A stretch of 64,000 nt of DNA from Pseudolabrys sp. FHR47. Its GTDB lineage: Bacteria; Pseudomonadota; Alphaproteobacteria; Rhizobiales; Xanthobacteraceae. The notes under the pieces are model-generated. The model saw nothing but the letters and a program-made list of their open reading frames with translations, was not told the origin of the DNA and ran no database searches. This document shows positions 55,434-64,000 of the stretch, in pieces (position 1 is the first letter of the stretch; every line of letters starts with the position of its first letter). Position numbers and translations under genes: made by a program. The stretch is from the NCBI RefSeq assembly GCF_005153485.1, contig NZ_CP039740.1, positions 1,553,001 through 1,617,000 on the forward strand, written 5' to 3'.

Positions 55434-56585
55434 ATGAACGTTCGCACCGAACTGCCGCCGATTCCCTTTATCGATCTTGCCGCGCAGCGGCGCCGGCTCG
55501 GCAGTGCGATCGACAATGCCGTGATGAAGGTGGTGAACAGCTGCCAGTTCATCCTCGGCCCGGAAGTGAAAGCCTTTGAAGCCGATCTGGCGGCCTTCGC
55601 CGGCGCCAAGCATGCCGTGTCGTGCGCCAGCGGCACCGACGCGCTGGTGCTGCCGCTGCGCGCCATGGGCATCGGGCCTGGCGATGCCGTGCTGTGCCCG
55701 TCCTTCACCTTCTGCGCGACCGCCGAAGTTGCAGCGCTGGTCGGCGCGACGCCGATCTTTGTCGATGTCGATCCGGTAACGTTCAACATGAACCCGGATC
55801 ACATTGCCGGTGCCGTTGAAACCGCGATCGAGCTTGGCCTCAAGCCCAAGGCGGTCATCCCGGTCGATTTGTTCGGCCAGGCAGCCGACCACGGGCCGAT
55901 CGCCGCCGCCGCCAAAGCCCATGATCTTTTCATCATCGACGACGCCGCGCAGGGTTTCGGCGCGACTTATAACAATCGCCGTATCGGCACCTTCGGCCAC
56001 GTCACCGCCACCAGTTTCTTCCCCGCCAAGCCGCTCGGCTGCTATGGCGACGGCGGCGCGGCGTTGACGGACGACGATAACCTCGCCGACCTGATGCGCA
56101 GTGTACGTGTCCACGGCATGGGCAGCGACCGCTACGATAATGTCCGTCTCGGACTGACCTCGCGGCTCGACACCATTCAGGCCGCGGTGCTCATCGAAAA
56201 GCTCAAGATATTCCCGGATGAGATCGATGCGCGCGACCGTATTGCGCGCCGCTACAACGAAGCCTTGCGCGACATGGTCGTCGTGCCGGTGGTGCCGGCC
56301 GGCATGTCGTCGGTGTGGGCGCAGTATACCATCCGCCTCAAGCCCGGAACGCGCGACGCCTTCGCCGCCGCGCTCAAGGCCGAAGGCGTGCCGACCGCGA
56401 TTTATTATCCGATCCCGTTGCACCGCCAGCAGGCCTACAAGCATTACCCGGTCGGTAAGGGCGGCGTCGCGGTGAGCGAAGCTCTGGCGCACGAAGTCAT
56501 CAGCCTGCCGATGCACGCCTATCTGGACGAGCCGACCCAGGATCGGATCGTCGATGCGGTGCGCCGCGCCGTGAAGGCCGGCTGA
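55434..56585 (+). CDS. DegT/DnrJ/EryC1/StrS aminotransferase (WbpE-like)
   Basis: A 383-aa PLP enzyme. PFIDLAAQRRRLG, CASGTDALVLPLRAMGIGPGDAV, CPSFTFCATAEVAALVGATPIFVDVD, DDAAQGFGA (PLP Asp) and TSFFPAKPLGCYGDGGA with the catalytic Lys. It installs an amino group on a keto-sugar nucleotide, the product of the upstream dehydrogenase. Together they would make a 3-amino sugar for LPS or capsule. Confidence 0.9.
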   Translation: MNVRTELPPIPFIDLAAQRRRLGSAIDNAVMKVVNSCQFILGPEVKAFEADLAAFAGAKHAVSCASGTDALVLPLRAMGIGPGDAVLCPSFTFCATAEVAALVGATPIFVDVDPVTFNMNPDHIAGAVETAIELGLKPKAVIPVDLFGQAADHGPIAAAAKAHDLFIIDDAAQGFGATYNNRRIGTFGHVTATSFFPAKPLGCYGDGGAALTDDDNLADLMRSVRVHGMGSDRYDNVRLGLTSRLDTIQAAVLIEKLKIFPDEIDARDRIARRYNEALRDMVVVPVVPAGMSSVWAQYTIRLKPGTRDAFAAALKAEGVPTAIYYPIPLHRQQAYKHYPVGKGGVAVSEALAHEVISLPMHAYLDEPTQDRIVDAVRRAVKAG

Positions 56586-56728
56586 GGCCTTCCGCCGCGC
56601 CTTGATTCGGCCGCACGCCCGGCCGAGCTTGGCTTTGCCTGCCGGCGGCTTATGGTGGTGGCCGGATTCGGCCTTGCCCCCGAGGGCGGCCGACCTCACG
56701 CGCGGCCCGCACGGACCTCTGTCAGCCG

Positions 56729-58261
56729 ATGATCAAGTCGTTTCTCACGGTCGGCGGCTACACGCTCCTGTCGCGGGTCACCGGCTTCATCCGTGACATC
56801 ATCATGGCCGCGATCCTTGGCGCCGGCCCGGTGGCGGATGCCTTCTTTGTCGCCTTCCGCCTGCCCAACCATTTCCGCGCCATCTTTGCCGAGGGAGCGT
56901 TCAACGCAGCTTTCGTGCCGGCTTATGCGCGCGTGCGCGAGCAGGGTGGGGCGGAGCGCGCGGCGCGCTTTGCCGATCAGATATTCACCATCCTGCTGGC
57001 TTCACAGATCGTGCTGCTGGCGCTGGCTCTTGTTTTCACCACGCAGGCCATCGACGTTCTGGCGCCGGGCTTCCGCGACGAGCCGATGCGCTATGCGCTG
57101 GCGGTCGATCTGACACGCATAACTTTTCCGTATCTTTTATTGATAACGCTGGTGACGCTCTATGGCGGCATCCTCAATGCGCTGCAGCGCTTTGCCGCCG
57201 CCGCCGCCGCGCCGATCCTGCTCAACCTGTCATTGATCGTCGCTCTGCTGCTCGCCGTCTATTTCCCGACGCCCGGCCACGCCGCCGCCTGGGGCGTCGC
57301 GATCTCAGGCGCGCTGCAGGCGCTGCTGGTCGGCGGCGATGCGTTCCGGCAAGGCGTGCTGGCCCGGCTGAAGCGGCCGCGCTGGGATGCCGACGTCAAA
57401 CAGTTCTTCCGTGCGCTCGCGCCCGCCACTGTCGGCTCGGCCGGCGTGCAGCTTGCGCTGTTCGCGGACACCATCATCGCCAGTTTTCTGGCGGCGGGCG
57501 CTATTTCGGCGCTGTATTATGCCGATCGTCTCAATCAGTTGCCGATTGGCGTCATCGGCATCGCCATCGGCACAGTCGTGTTGCCCGAGATGTCGCGGCG
57601 CCTGGCCGCCGGCGACGATGCCGGCGCGGCGCATGCGCAGAACCGAGCATTCGAGTTCACATTAATGCTGGCGATGCCATGCCTCGCCGCCTTCATTGCC
57701 GTTCCCGAACTCATCATGCGCGCATTGTTCGTGCGCGGCGCTTTCACCGCGGCGGACGCGGCGGCGGCCGGCGCGACACTGGCGGCCTATTCGGTCGGCC
57801 TGTTGCCGTTCCTGCTGATCCGTAGCGCGGTCGCGACATTCTTCGCGCGCGGCGACACGGCGACGCCAGTTAAGGCTTCGCTCACCGCGGCAGCGGTCAA
57901 TATCGGCTTCAAGTTTCTGTTGATGGGATCGCTGGCGCAGGTTGGTCTGGCGCTGGCGACGGCGATTGGCGCCTGGATCAATTTATTGCTTGTCGTGTGG
58001 TTAGCGCATCGCGCCGGCCATGCCCGTATCGACGCGCGGCTGCGGCAGTCTGCACTGAAGCTCGCGTTTGCCGGCTTTATAATAACATTGGTTTTGTGGT
58101 TTTGCGCCGCGCCTATCGAGCGCCTGTTTCTCGGCTGGCCGGGAGCGGCGCTGATGACCTTGGCCGTGCTCGGCATGCTCGGTGGCGCACTGTACGCTAT
58201 CGTGATCCTGACGCTGTTTGGGCGCGCCTGGTTCAAAGGCTTTCGTCGCGTTCGGCAATAG
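56729..58261 (+). CDS. murJ: Lipid II flippase MurJ
   Basis: A 510-aa polytopic protein with about 14 helices. FLTVGGYTLLSRVTGFIRDIIMAAILGAGPVADAFFVAFRLPNHFRAIFAEGAFNAAFVPAY is the MurJ/MviN signature, followed by ILNALQRFAAAAAAPILLN and LFADTIIASFLAAGAISALYYADRLNQLPIGVIGIAIGTVVLPEMS. It flips lipid II to the periplasm for peptidoglycan. It is downstream of the aminotransferase by 143 bases, and that gap holds no feature seen. Confidence 0.95.
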   Translation: MIKSFLTVGGYTLLSRVTGFIRDIIMAAILGAGPVADAFFVAFRLPNHFRAIFAEGAFNAAFVPAYARVREQGGAERAARFADQIFTILLASQIVLLALALVFTTQAIDVLAPGFRDEPMRYALAVDLTRITFPYLLLITLVTLYGGILNALQRFAAAAAAPILLNLSLIVALLLAVYFPTPGHAAAWGVAISGALQALLVGGDAFRQGVLARLKRPRWDADVKQFFRALAPATVGSAGVQLALFADTIIASFLAAGAISALYYADRLNQLPIGVIGIAIGTVVLPEMSRRLAAGDDAGAAHAQNRAFEFTLMLAMPCLAAFIAVPELIMRALFVRGAFTAADAAAAGATLAAYSVGLLPFLLIRSAVATFFARGDTATPVKASLTAAAVNIGFKFLLMGSLAQVGLALATAIGAWINLLLVVWLAHRAGHARIDARLRQSALKLAFAGFIITLVLWFCAAPIERLFLGWPGAALMTLAVLGMLGGALYAIVILTLFGRAWFKGFRRVRQ

Positions 58262-58386
58262 TCACGCAGAATTGCAATACGTGGCGACGCTTTTTTGGGC
58301 ACGCTGTGACGGTTCGGCCACGGTAGACATCGTGTTGCGGTGCAGCTATGTCAAATGAGGTTTAAGCTAGCCGGTCGTGGTCAGAC

Positions 58387-59604
58387 ATGCACACATCTGC
58401 CTTCGCATCCATTCACACCAAGACCGGAAACCGCAGCCGCGCCGTGCTCGCCGGGATGGTTGCCACGCTGCTCGCAAGTTGCGGCGAAAGCCCGAAGCAG
58501 GCGGGCGGACCGCCGCCGCCGCAGGTCACCGTGGCATCGCCGGTCAAGCGGCAGGTCGTCGATTACGATGAGTATGTCGGCCGCTTCGCCGCGGTGAATA
58601 GCGTTGAAATTCGCGCCCGTGTCTCGGGTTATCTCGACGCTGTACATTTCAAGGACGGTCAGCTCGTCAAGGACGGCGATCTGCTGTTCACCATCGACCG
58701 CCGCTCGTTCGAAAATGCTGCCGCTCAGGCGCGCGCCAATGTTTCGACCGCCAAGTCCAATCTCGACTTCACCGAAGCGGACTACACCCGCGGCCAGCAA
58801 CTGGTGAAGGAAAAAACGATCACCGACCAGACCTTCGAGCAGCGCGCCCAATCCTTCCGTAATGCGCGTGCTGCCGTCGCTGGCGCCGAGGCGGCGCTGC
58901 GTAGCGCCGAACTCGATCTGTCGTTCACCGAACTGCGCGCGCCGATCGCTGGCCGCATCGGCGATCGTCGCGTTACGCCGGGCAATCTCGTCACCGGTGG
59001 TACCGGCGGTTCGACGACGCTTCTTGCAACCATCGTTTCCACCGACCCCATCTACTTCGAATTCACCTTCGATGAGGCGTCGTACCTGCGTTACGAGCGC
59101 AATGCCAAAAGCGGCAAGGATGTCACCAGCCGTGACGGCCGCGTCAATGTCGGTCTCAAGCTGATCGATGAAAAGGATTTCGTGCATGAAGGCCGCATGG
59201 ACTTCATCGACAACGTGATCGAGCGGACGACCGGCACGATTCGCGGCCGCGCCGTCTTCGCCAATGCCAACGCCACGTTTACGCCCGGCATGTTCGCACG
59301 GGTGCGCGTGCCGGCCACGGCGCCTTATGAAGGCCTGCTGGTGCCCGATGTCGCGATCGGCAGCGACCAGGCGCGCAAAACGGTGATGACGATCGGTCCG
59401 GGAAACAAGGTCGTGCCGAAATACGTCACGCTGGGCCAACTTGTCGATGGCAAGCTGCGCGTCATCAAGGAGGGCATCGGCCCCGACGACAAGATCATCG
59501 TCAACGGCATCGCGCGCGTCCGCCCGGGCCAGGTCGTCAGTCCGCAGCAGGAAGGTCAGCAGGGCGCGGCGCCCGCGGGTGCCAAGCCCGCGCCAGCGAA
59601 GTAG
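58387..59604 (+). CDS. RND efflux periplasmic adaptor (AcrA-like lipoprotein)
   Basis: A 405-aa protein with an N-terminal hydrophobic stretch and lipobox LLASC (Cys32), so likely an inner-membrane lipoprotein. Then the biotinyl-lipoyl segment YVGRFAAVNSVEIRARVSGYLDAVHFKDGQLV, an alpha-hairpin (about 95-170), LSFTELRAPIAGRIGDRRVTPGNLV and C-terminal beta domain. The Pro-rich tail ends KPAPAK. It bridges the RND pump to an outer-membrane channel. It is followed at 8 bases by the pump. Confidence 0.93.
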   Translation: MHTSAFASIHTKTGNRSRAVLAGMVATLLASCGESPKQAGGPPPPQVTVASPVKRQVVDYDEYVGRFAAVNSVEIRARVSGYLDAVHFKDGQLVKDGDLLFTIDRRSFENAAAQARANVSTAKSNLDFTEADYTRGQQLVKEKTITDQTFEQRAQSFRNARAAVAGAEAALRSAELDLSFTELRAPIAGRIGDRRVTPGNLVTGGTGGSTTLLATIVSTDPIYFEFTFDEASYLRYERNAKSGKDVTSRDGRVNVGLKLIDEKDFVHEGRMDFIDNVIERTTGTIRGRAVFANANATFTPGMFARVRVPATAPYEGLLVPDVAIGSDQARKTVMTIGPGNKVVPKYVTLGQLVDGKLRVIKEGIGPDDKIIVNGIARVRPGQVVSPQQEGQQGAAPAGAKPAPAK

Positions 59605-59612
59605 CGCTCGCC

Positions 59613-62600
59613 ATGCGTATATCCCATTTCTTCATCGACCGGCCGATATTCGCTTCGGTCATTTCGATCATCATTGTCATTCTCGGCGCGGTCGCCTATG
59701 CGCGGCTGCCTGTGGCGCAGTATCCGGAAATCGCGCCGCCCATCATCAACATCACCGGCCAGTATTCGGGCGCCAGCGCCGAAACGGTGGCCGAAACGGT
59801 GGTGACGCCGATCGAGCAGCAGGTCAACGGCGTGGAGGGGATGCTGTACATCTCCTCGAACTCGACCGCCGACGGCAAATTCTCGATCTCGGTCACCTTC
59901 GACCTCGGCACCAACCTCGATATCGCGCAGGTGCAGGTGCAGAATCGCGTCGCCACGGCGACGCCGCGCCTGCCGCAGGCGGTGCAGCAGGTCGGCGTCA
60001 CGGTCGCCAAGAGTTCGCCCGACATTCTAATGGTGGTGAACCTGTTCTCGCCGAACGGCGCTCGCGACGCGCTTTACGTGACGAACTACGCCAACCTGCA
60101 GATCAAGGATCAATTGACCCGCGTCGACGGCGTCGGCTCGATCACGATCTTCGGCGCTCGCGATTACGCCATGCAGGTCTGGCTCGATCCGGACCGCCTG
60201 CAGTCGCTCGACTTGACGGCCTCCGACGTTGTGACTGCCTTGCAGGGCCAGAACGTGCAGGTCGCCTCGGGCGTGCTCAACCAGCCGCCGGTTGCCAACC
60301 AGCTCGCCTTCCAGGTCGCGGTGCGCACGCTCGGACGGTTGAGCGACGTCAATGAATTTTCCAACATCGTGGTCAAGCAGACGGCCACCGCGGTCGTTCG
60401 CATCAAGGACGTGGCGCGCGTCGAACTGGCGGCGCAGGACTATACGTCATCGTCCTATCTCGACCGCGACGTCTCGGTCGCGATCGCGGTGTTCCAGCGC
60501 CCGGGATCGAACGCTCTCGCGACGGGCGATGGCATCCGCAAGGCGATGGCCGAGATCGGCAAGGGTTTCCCCGAAGGCCTGCAATACACCATCATTTACG
60601 ATCCGACGCAGTTCATCCGTCAATCGGTCGAGGCGGTGGTCGAGACCATCCTCGAAGCGACGGTGCTGGTCGTCCTGGTCGTCATTCTGTTCCTGCAGAC
60701 CTGGCGAGCAGCGGTCATTCCCATTCTCGCGATTCCGATTTCGCTGGTCGGCACGTTCTTCATCATGGCCATGTTCGGCTTCACGCTGAACAACCTGTCG
60801 CTGTTCGGCCTGGTGCTGGCCATCGGCATCGTGGTGGACGACGCCATCGTCGTCGTCGAGAACGTCGAACGCAACATCAAGAGCGGCTTGTCGCCGCGGG
60901 ACGCTGCGCACAAGAGCATGGACGAGGTCGGCAGTGCGCTTGTTGCGATCGCGCTCGTCTTGTCCGCCGTGTTCGTGCCGACGGCCTTCATTACCGGCAT
61001 CTCGGGGCAGTTCTACCGCCAGTTTGCGCTGACCATCGCCGGTTCGACCATCATCTCGCTGGTGGTGTCACTGACCTTGTCGCCGGCGATGTGCGCGCTG
61101 CTGCTCAAGGCGCACGACCCGGGCCATCGCGACCGGTGGTGGGAAAAGCCGATCCACGGCTTTTTCGGCCTGTTCAATCGCGGCTTCGATGCCGTGACCA
61201 GCGGTTATAGCTGGCTGGCGCGCAAGATCGTGCGCTTTGCCGTGATCATGCTGGTGATCTATGCCGGCGTGCTGGCCTTCGGTCTCAACGAGTTCCGCAA
61301 GACGCCGCAGGGCTTCATCCCGCAGCAGGACCGCGGTTATCTCATCGTCGCCGCGCAACTGCCGCCAGGCGCCTCGCTGGCGCGCACCGATGCGGTGATG
61401 AAGCGGGCGACCGAACTGGCACTGCAGGTGCCCGGCGTCGCGCATGCCATCAACATCGTCGGCTTCTCGGGCGCGACCTTCACCAATGCGCCGAATGCCG
61501 GCGCCATCTTCATCGTGCTCGACGACTTCGCCAAACGCGCCGCCGATCCGAGGCAATCGGCGGCGGCGATCCAGGGGGCGTTGTTCGGCCGGTTCGCCGC
61601 CATCCAGGAGGCTTTCATCGTCGTGGTGCAGCCGCCATCGGTGAACGGCATCGGCAATGCGGGCGGCTTCCGCATGATGGTGGAGGATCGCAGCGGCGCC
61701 GGGTATCCGGCTTTGCAGGGCGCGGTCTATGCGATGATGGGCCGTGCCGCGCAGACGCCGGGCCTGTCGCAGGTGTTCTCGTTGTTCGAGACACAGACGC
61801 CGCAGCTTTACCTCGAGATCGACCGCACCAAGGTGCAGATGCTCGGTCTCAAGATGCCGGACGTATTCACCGCCCTGCAGGTCTATATCGGCTCGCTCTA
61901 CGTCAACGACTTCAACCTGTTCGGCCGCACGTTCCGCGTCCAGGCGCAGGCTGACGGCCCGTATCGACTGGTGCCGGAGGACGTTCTGAAGCTGCGCGTG
62001 CGCAATGACTCGGGCGGCACCGTGCCGCTCGGCTCGTTCACCACCGTGCGCGACATATCGGGCCCATACCGCGTGCCGCGCTACAATCTTTATCCGGCGG
62101 CCGAGCTCGATGGCGCCGCTGCGCCGGGCTACAGCCAGGGTCAGGCCATCGAGATCATGGAGAAGCTCGCGGCCGAAACATTGCCCGCCGGCTTTGCCTA
62201 CGAGTGGACGACGCTCGCCTATCAGCAGATCAAGGCCGGCAACACCGCGATGTTCGCCTTCATTCTCGGCGTGGCCTTCGTTTTCCTGGTGCTGGCGGCG
62301 CAGTTCGAGAGCCTGACGCTGCCGCTTGCCGTCATCCTCATCGTGCCGATGTGCTTGGTGGCGGCGATCACCGGCGTGGTGCTGCGCGGGCAGGACAACA
62401 ACATCCTGACCCAGGTCGGCTTCATCGTGCTGATCGCGCTCGCCGCCAAGAACGCGATTCTGATCGTCGAGTTCGCCAAGCAGCTCGAGGACGAAGGCAA
62501 GGACCGGTTCGCGGCCGCGGTCGAAGCGGCGCATCTGCGTCTGCGCCCGATCATCATGACGTCGCTCGCCTTCATCTTCGGCGTCGTGCCGCTGGTCTGG

Positions 62601-62777
62601 GCGGTCGGTGCCGGCGCGGAGCTTCGTCAGGCGCTTGGCACGGCGGTGTTTTCTGGCATGATCGGCGTTACCGTGTTCGGCCTGATTTTCACGCCGGCGT
62701 TCTATGTGATCTCGCGCTGGCTCGCGGCGAAGGCGTCGCGGCCCAAGGAAACGGGACACGCCCAGCCGGCGGAGTGA
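59613..62777 (+). CDS. RND efflux transporter inner-membrane pump (AcrB/HAE1-like)
   Basis: A 1054-aa protein. The start MRISHFFIDRPIFASVISIIIVILGAVAYARLPVAQYPEIAPPIINITGQYSGAS is HAE1-type. The proton-relay pair is in VVDDAIVVVENVERN (Asp residues about 409-410). Porter-domain repeats, VPTAFITGISGQFYRQFALTIAGSTIISLVVSLTLSPAM and the C-terminal GAGAELRQALGTAVFSGMIGVTVFGLIFTPAFYVI are standard. It exports drugs or metabolites with the adaptor encoded upstream. No TolC-like gene or local regulator is in the window. Confidence 0.95.
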   Translation: MRISHFFIDRPIFASVISIIIVILGAVAYARLPVAQYPEIAPPIINITGQYSGASAETVAETVVTPIEQQVNGVEGMLYISSNSTADGKFSISVTFDLGTNLDIAQVQVQNRVATATPRLPQAVQQVGVTVAKSSPDILMVVNLFSPNGARDALYVTNYANLQIKDQLTRVDGVGSITIFGARDYAMQVWLDPDRLQSLDLTASDVVTALQGQNVQVASGVLNQPPVANQLAFQVAVRTLGRLSDVNEFSNIVVKQTATAVVRIKDVARVELAAQDYTSSSYLDRDVSVAIAVFQRPGSNALATGDGIRKAMAEIGKGFPEGLQYTIIYDPTQFIRQSVEAVVETILEATVLVVLVVILFLQTWRAAVIPILAIPISLVGTFFIMAMFGFTLNNLSLFGLVLAIGIVVDDAIVVVENVERNIKSGLSPRDAAHKSMDEVGSALVAIALVLSAVFVPTAFITGISGQFYRQFALTIAGSTIISLVVSLTLSPAMCALLLKAHDPGHRDRWWEKPIHGFFGLFNRGFDAVTSGYSWLARKIVRFAVIMLVIYAGVLAFGLNEFRKTPQGFIPQQDRGYLIVAAQLPPGASLARTDAVMKRATELALQVPGVAHAINIVGFSGATFTNAPNAGAIFIVLDDFAKRAADPRQSAAAIQGALFGRFAAIQEAFIVVVQPPSVNGIGNAGGFRMMVEDRSGAGYPALQGAVYAMMGRAAQTPGLSQVFSLFETQTPQLYLEIDRTKVQMLGLKMPDVFTALQVYIGSLYVNDFNLFGRTFRVQAQADGPYRLVPEDVLKLRVRNDSGGTVPLGSFTTVRDISGPYRVPRYNLYPAAELDGAAAPGYSQGQAIEIMEKLAAETLPAGFAYEWTTLAYQQIKAGNTAMFAFILGVAFVFLVLAAQFESLTLPLAVILIVPMCLVAAITGVVLRGQDNNILTQVGFIVLIALAAKNAILIVEFAKQLEDEGKDRFAAAVEAAHLRLRPIIMTSLAFIFGVVPLVWAVGAGAELRQALGTAVFSGMIGVTVFGLIFTPAFYVISRWLAAKASRPKETGHAQPAE

Positions 62778-62830
62778 GCGCCGGGCAAAGCCGGTAGTGC
62801 CGGTATTTCCGATAAGGAAGGAAAAGCGGG

Positions 62831-64000
62831 ATGGCGATGATGAAGTTTGGTTTCGGCCAGCCGCTCACCCGCAAGGAAGATGACGCGCTGCTGCGCGGCG
62901 CCGGCCGTTACGTCGCCGACGTCGCCCCGGCGGGAGCGTTGCATGCCGTGGTGGTTCGCTCGCCGCACGCCCACGCCAATTTCAGGTTCACCGATCTTGC
63001 CGCCGCCAAGGCGATGAAAGGCGTCCGCCTCATCCTTACCGGCGACGACATCGCGGATCTCGGACCGATGCCAACCCCTGGCGTGCTCGAGGGCGTCGAT
63101 ATCGACGTGCCGTTCTATCCGGTTTTGGCGCGCGGCGTCGTGCGTCATGTCGGCGATGCCGTGGCCTTCGTTGTCGCCGACACGCTCGAGCTGGCGAAGG
63201 ACGCGGCCGATGCCCTCCAAATTGACTGGCAGCCGCTGCCGCATGTCATCGGTTCGCTCGAGGCCCTGAAGAAAGGTGCGCCACAGGTCTGGCCCGACCG
63301 GCCGAACCTTTCCTTCGAAACGACGGAAGGCGACGAGGCCGCCACCAAGGCCGCCTTCGCCAAGGCGGCGCGCACGGTCAAGACCACCATCGTCAATCAG
63401 CGCCTCGTCACCAATTACATGGATACGCGCGGCGTCGTCGCCGAGTTCGATGGCGATCGTTACACTTTGACGCTCGGCAGCCAGGGCAGCCACATCATTC
63501 GCGACATCATCTGCGGTGACGTGCTCAAGAAGCCGCTCGACAAGATGCGCGTCATCACGCCGGACGTCGGCGGCGGCTTCGGCACCAAGCTGTTTCCCTA
63601 TCGCGAATATGCGCTCGCCGCGGTCGCGGCAGAGAGACTTCGCAAGCCGGTGAAATGGATCTGCGACCGCTCCGAGCATTTCCTCGGCGACAGCCATGGC
63701 CGCGACAACATCTCGACGGCGACGATCGCGCTCGACGAGAACAACAAGTTCCTGGCGCTGGAGATCGACATCGTCGCCGATATGGGCGCCTATCTATCGT
63801 GCTACGCCCCCTATATTCCCTGGCTTGGCGTTGGCATGGCGACCGGCGTCTACGATATTCCGGCGGCCTTCATCCGCCTGCGCGCTGCCTATACGAACAC
63901 CGTGCCGGTCGATGCCTATCGGGGCGCCGGCCGTCCCGAGGCGTCCTATCTGATCGAGCGCGCAGTCGATAACACCGCGCGCGAAATCGGTGTCGCGCCC
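62831..64000 (+). CDS. Xanthine dehydrogenase family molybdopterin-binding subunit, C-terminus beyond window edge
   Basis: Open from ATG 62831 (AGGAAGGA upstream) to the edge, 390 codons. Aldehyde oxidase/xanthine dehydrogenase a/b hammerhead domain (about 10-125, LTRKEDDALLRGAGRYVADV), then the molybdopterin domain with TPDVGGGFGTKLFPYREYALAAVAAERLRKPVKWICDRSEHF and DAYRGAGRPEASYLIERAVD. The AYRGAGR loop is the form II (CoxL-like, non-CODH) type rather than AYRCSFR of true CO dehydrogenase. The substrate is unknown. Small and medium subunit genes should follow outside the window. Confidence 0.9.
   Translation, partial: MAMMKFGFGQPLTRKEDDALLRGAGRYVADVAPAGALHAVVVRSPHAHANFRFTDLAAAKAMKGVRLILTGDDIADLGPMPTPGVLEGVDIDVPFYPVLARGVVRHVGDAVAFVVADTLELAKDAADALQIDWQPLPHVIGSLEALKKGAPQVWPDRPNLSFETTEGDEAATKAAFAKAARTVKTTIVNQRLVTNYMDTRGVVAEFDGDRYTLTLGSQGSHIIRDIICGDVLKKPLDKMRVITPDVGGGFGTKLFPYREYALAAVAAERLRKPVKWICDRSEHFLGDSHGRDNISTATIALDENNKFLALEIDIVADMGAYLSCYAPYIPWLGVGMATGVYDIPAAFIRLRAAYTNTVPVDAYRGAGRPEASYLIERAVDNTAREIGVAP

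Noticed and set aside
54516..56699. 727-aa minus-strand open frame opposite the Gfo/Idh and DegT genes
   Set aside because: It is a shadow frame with repetitive Arg/His/Gly composition. Both plus-strand genes have full catalytic motifs.

Overview
The window reads as a chromosomal segment of a high-GC alphaproteobacterium, most likely Hyphomicrobiales (Rhizobiales) near the Bradyrhizobiaceae/Xanthobacteraceae. The reasons are GC-rich coding with long antisense shadow frames, REP-like palindromes of the kind common in that group, rhizobial-type urt/ure organisation, DUF6455 and DUF1993 genes, an Irr/ICE-like sequence near exbB, and a heptose-based LPS core cluster. No rRNA, tRNA, CRISPR array, prophage or intact insertion sequence was seen. 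The species is inferred only from these traits.

Layout. 1-7 kb: a secreted TPR protein (cut by the left edge), a TIGR02594-type Cys/His protein, exbB-exbD-tonB for TonB-dependent import, a DUF1993 gene and a secreted hypothetical protein. 6-13 kb: a run of minus-strand genes (DUF938 methyltransferase, extradiol-dioxygenase-like protein, GSU2403-type nucleotidyltransferase, aldo/keto reductase, DUF1932 dehydrogenase) with two perfect palindromes in the middle. A plus-strand molybdenum-oxidoreductase/ferredoxin-reductase pair, a membrane protein, DUF6455 and a 53-aa Flp pilin follow. 14-29 kb: the nitrogen block. urtABCDE, preceded by a sigma-54 (-24/-12) promoter, runs into ureD-ureA-hupE-ureB-(lysE-GFA)-ureC-ureE-ureF-(GMC oxidoreductase)-ureG. 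Urea would be imported, hydrolysed by nickel urease, and nickel delivered by UreEFG/UreD, with HupE/UreJ as a plausible nickel permease. 29-37 kb: an amidase, a MarR regulator and a divergent second Liv-type ABC importer (substrate-binding protein, LivH, LivM, LivG, LivF), then an FAH-family hydrolase.

37-58 kb: cell-envelope polysaccharide. It holds an MsbA-like ABC exporter, galE, a WaaC-like heptosyltransferase, KdsD, a WaaF-like transferase, hldD and hldE (ADP-heptose synthesis), two GT2 enzymes, a third GT9 enzyme, a frameshifted WecA/MraY-like sugar-phosphate transferase, GT4, an asparagine-synthase-like amidotransferase, a UDP-glucuronate-4-epimerase-like enzyme, a Gfo/Idh/MocA dehydrogenase plus DegT aminotransferase pair, and the lipid II flippase murJ. 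58-64 kb: an RND adaptor/pump pair and the N-terminal two thirds or so of a xanthine-dehydrogenase-family molybdenum subunit, cut by the right edge.

A recurring theme is short palindromic repeats (at least three families) at gene junctions. Several abut or overlap start codons, stop codons or ribosome-binding sites (ferredoxin reductase, ureD, ureF, livG/livF, hldE, waaC).
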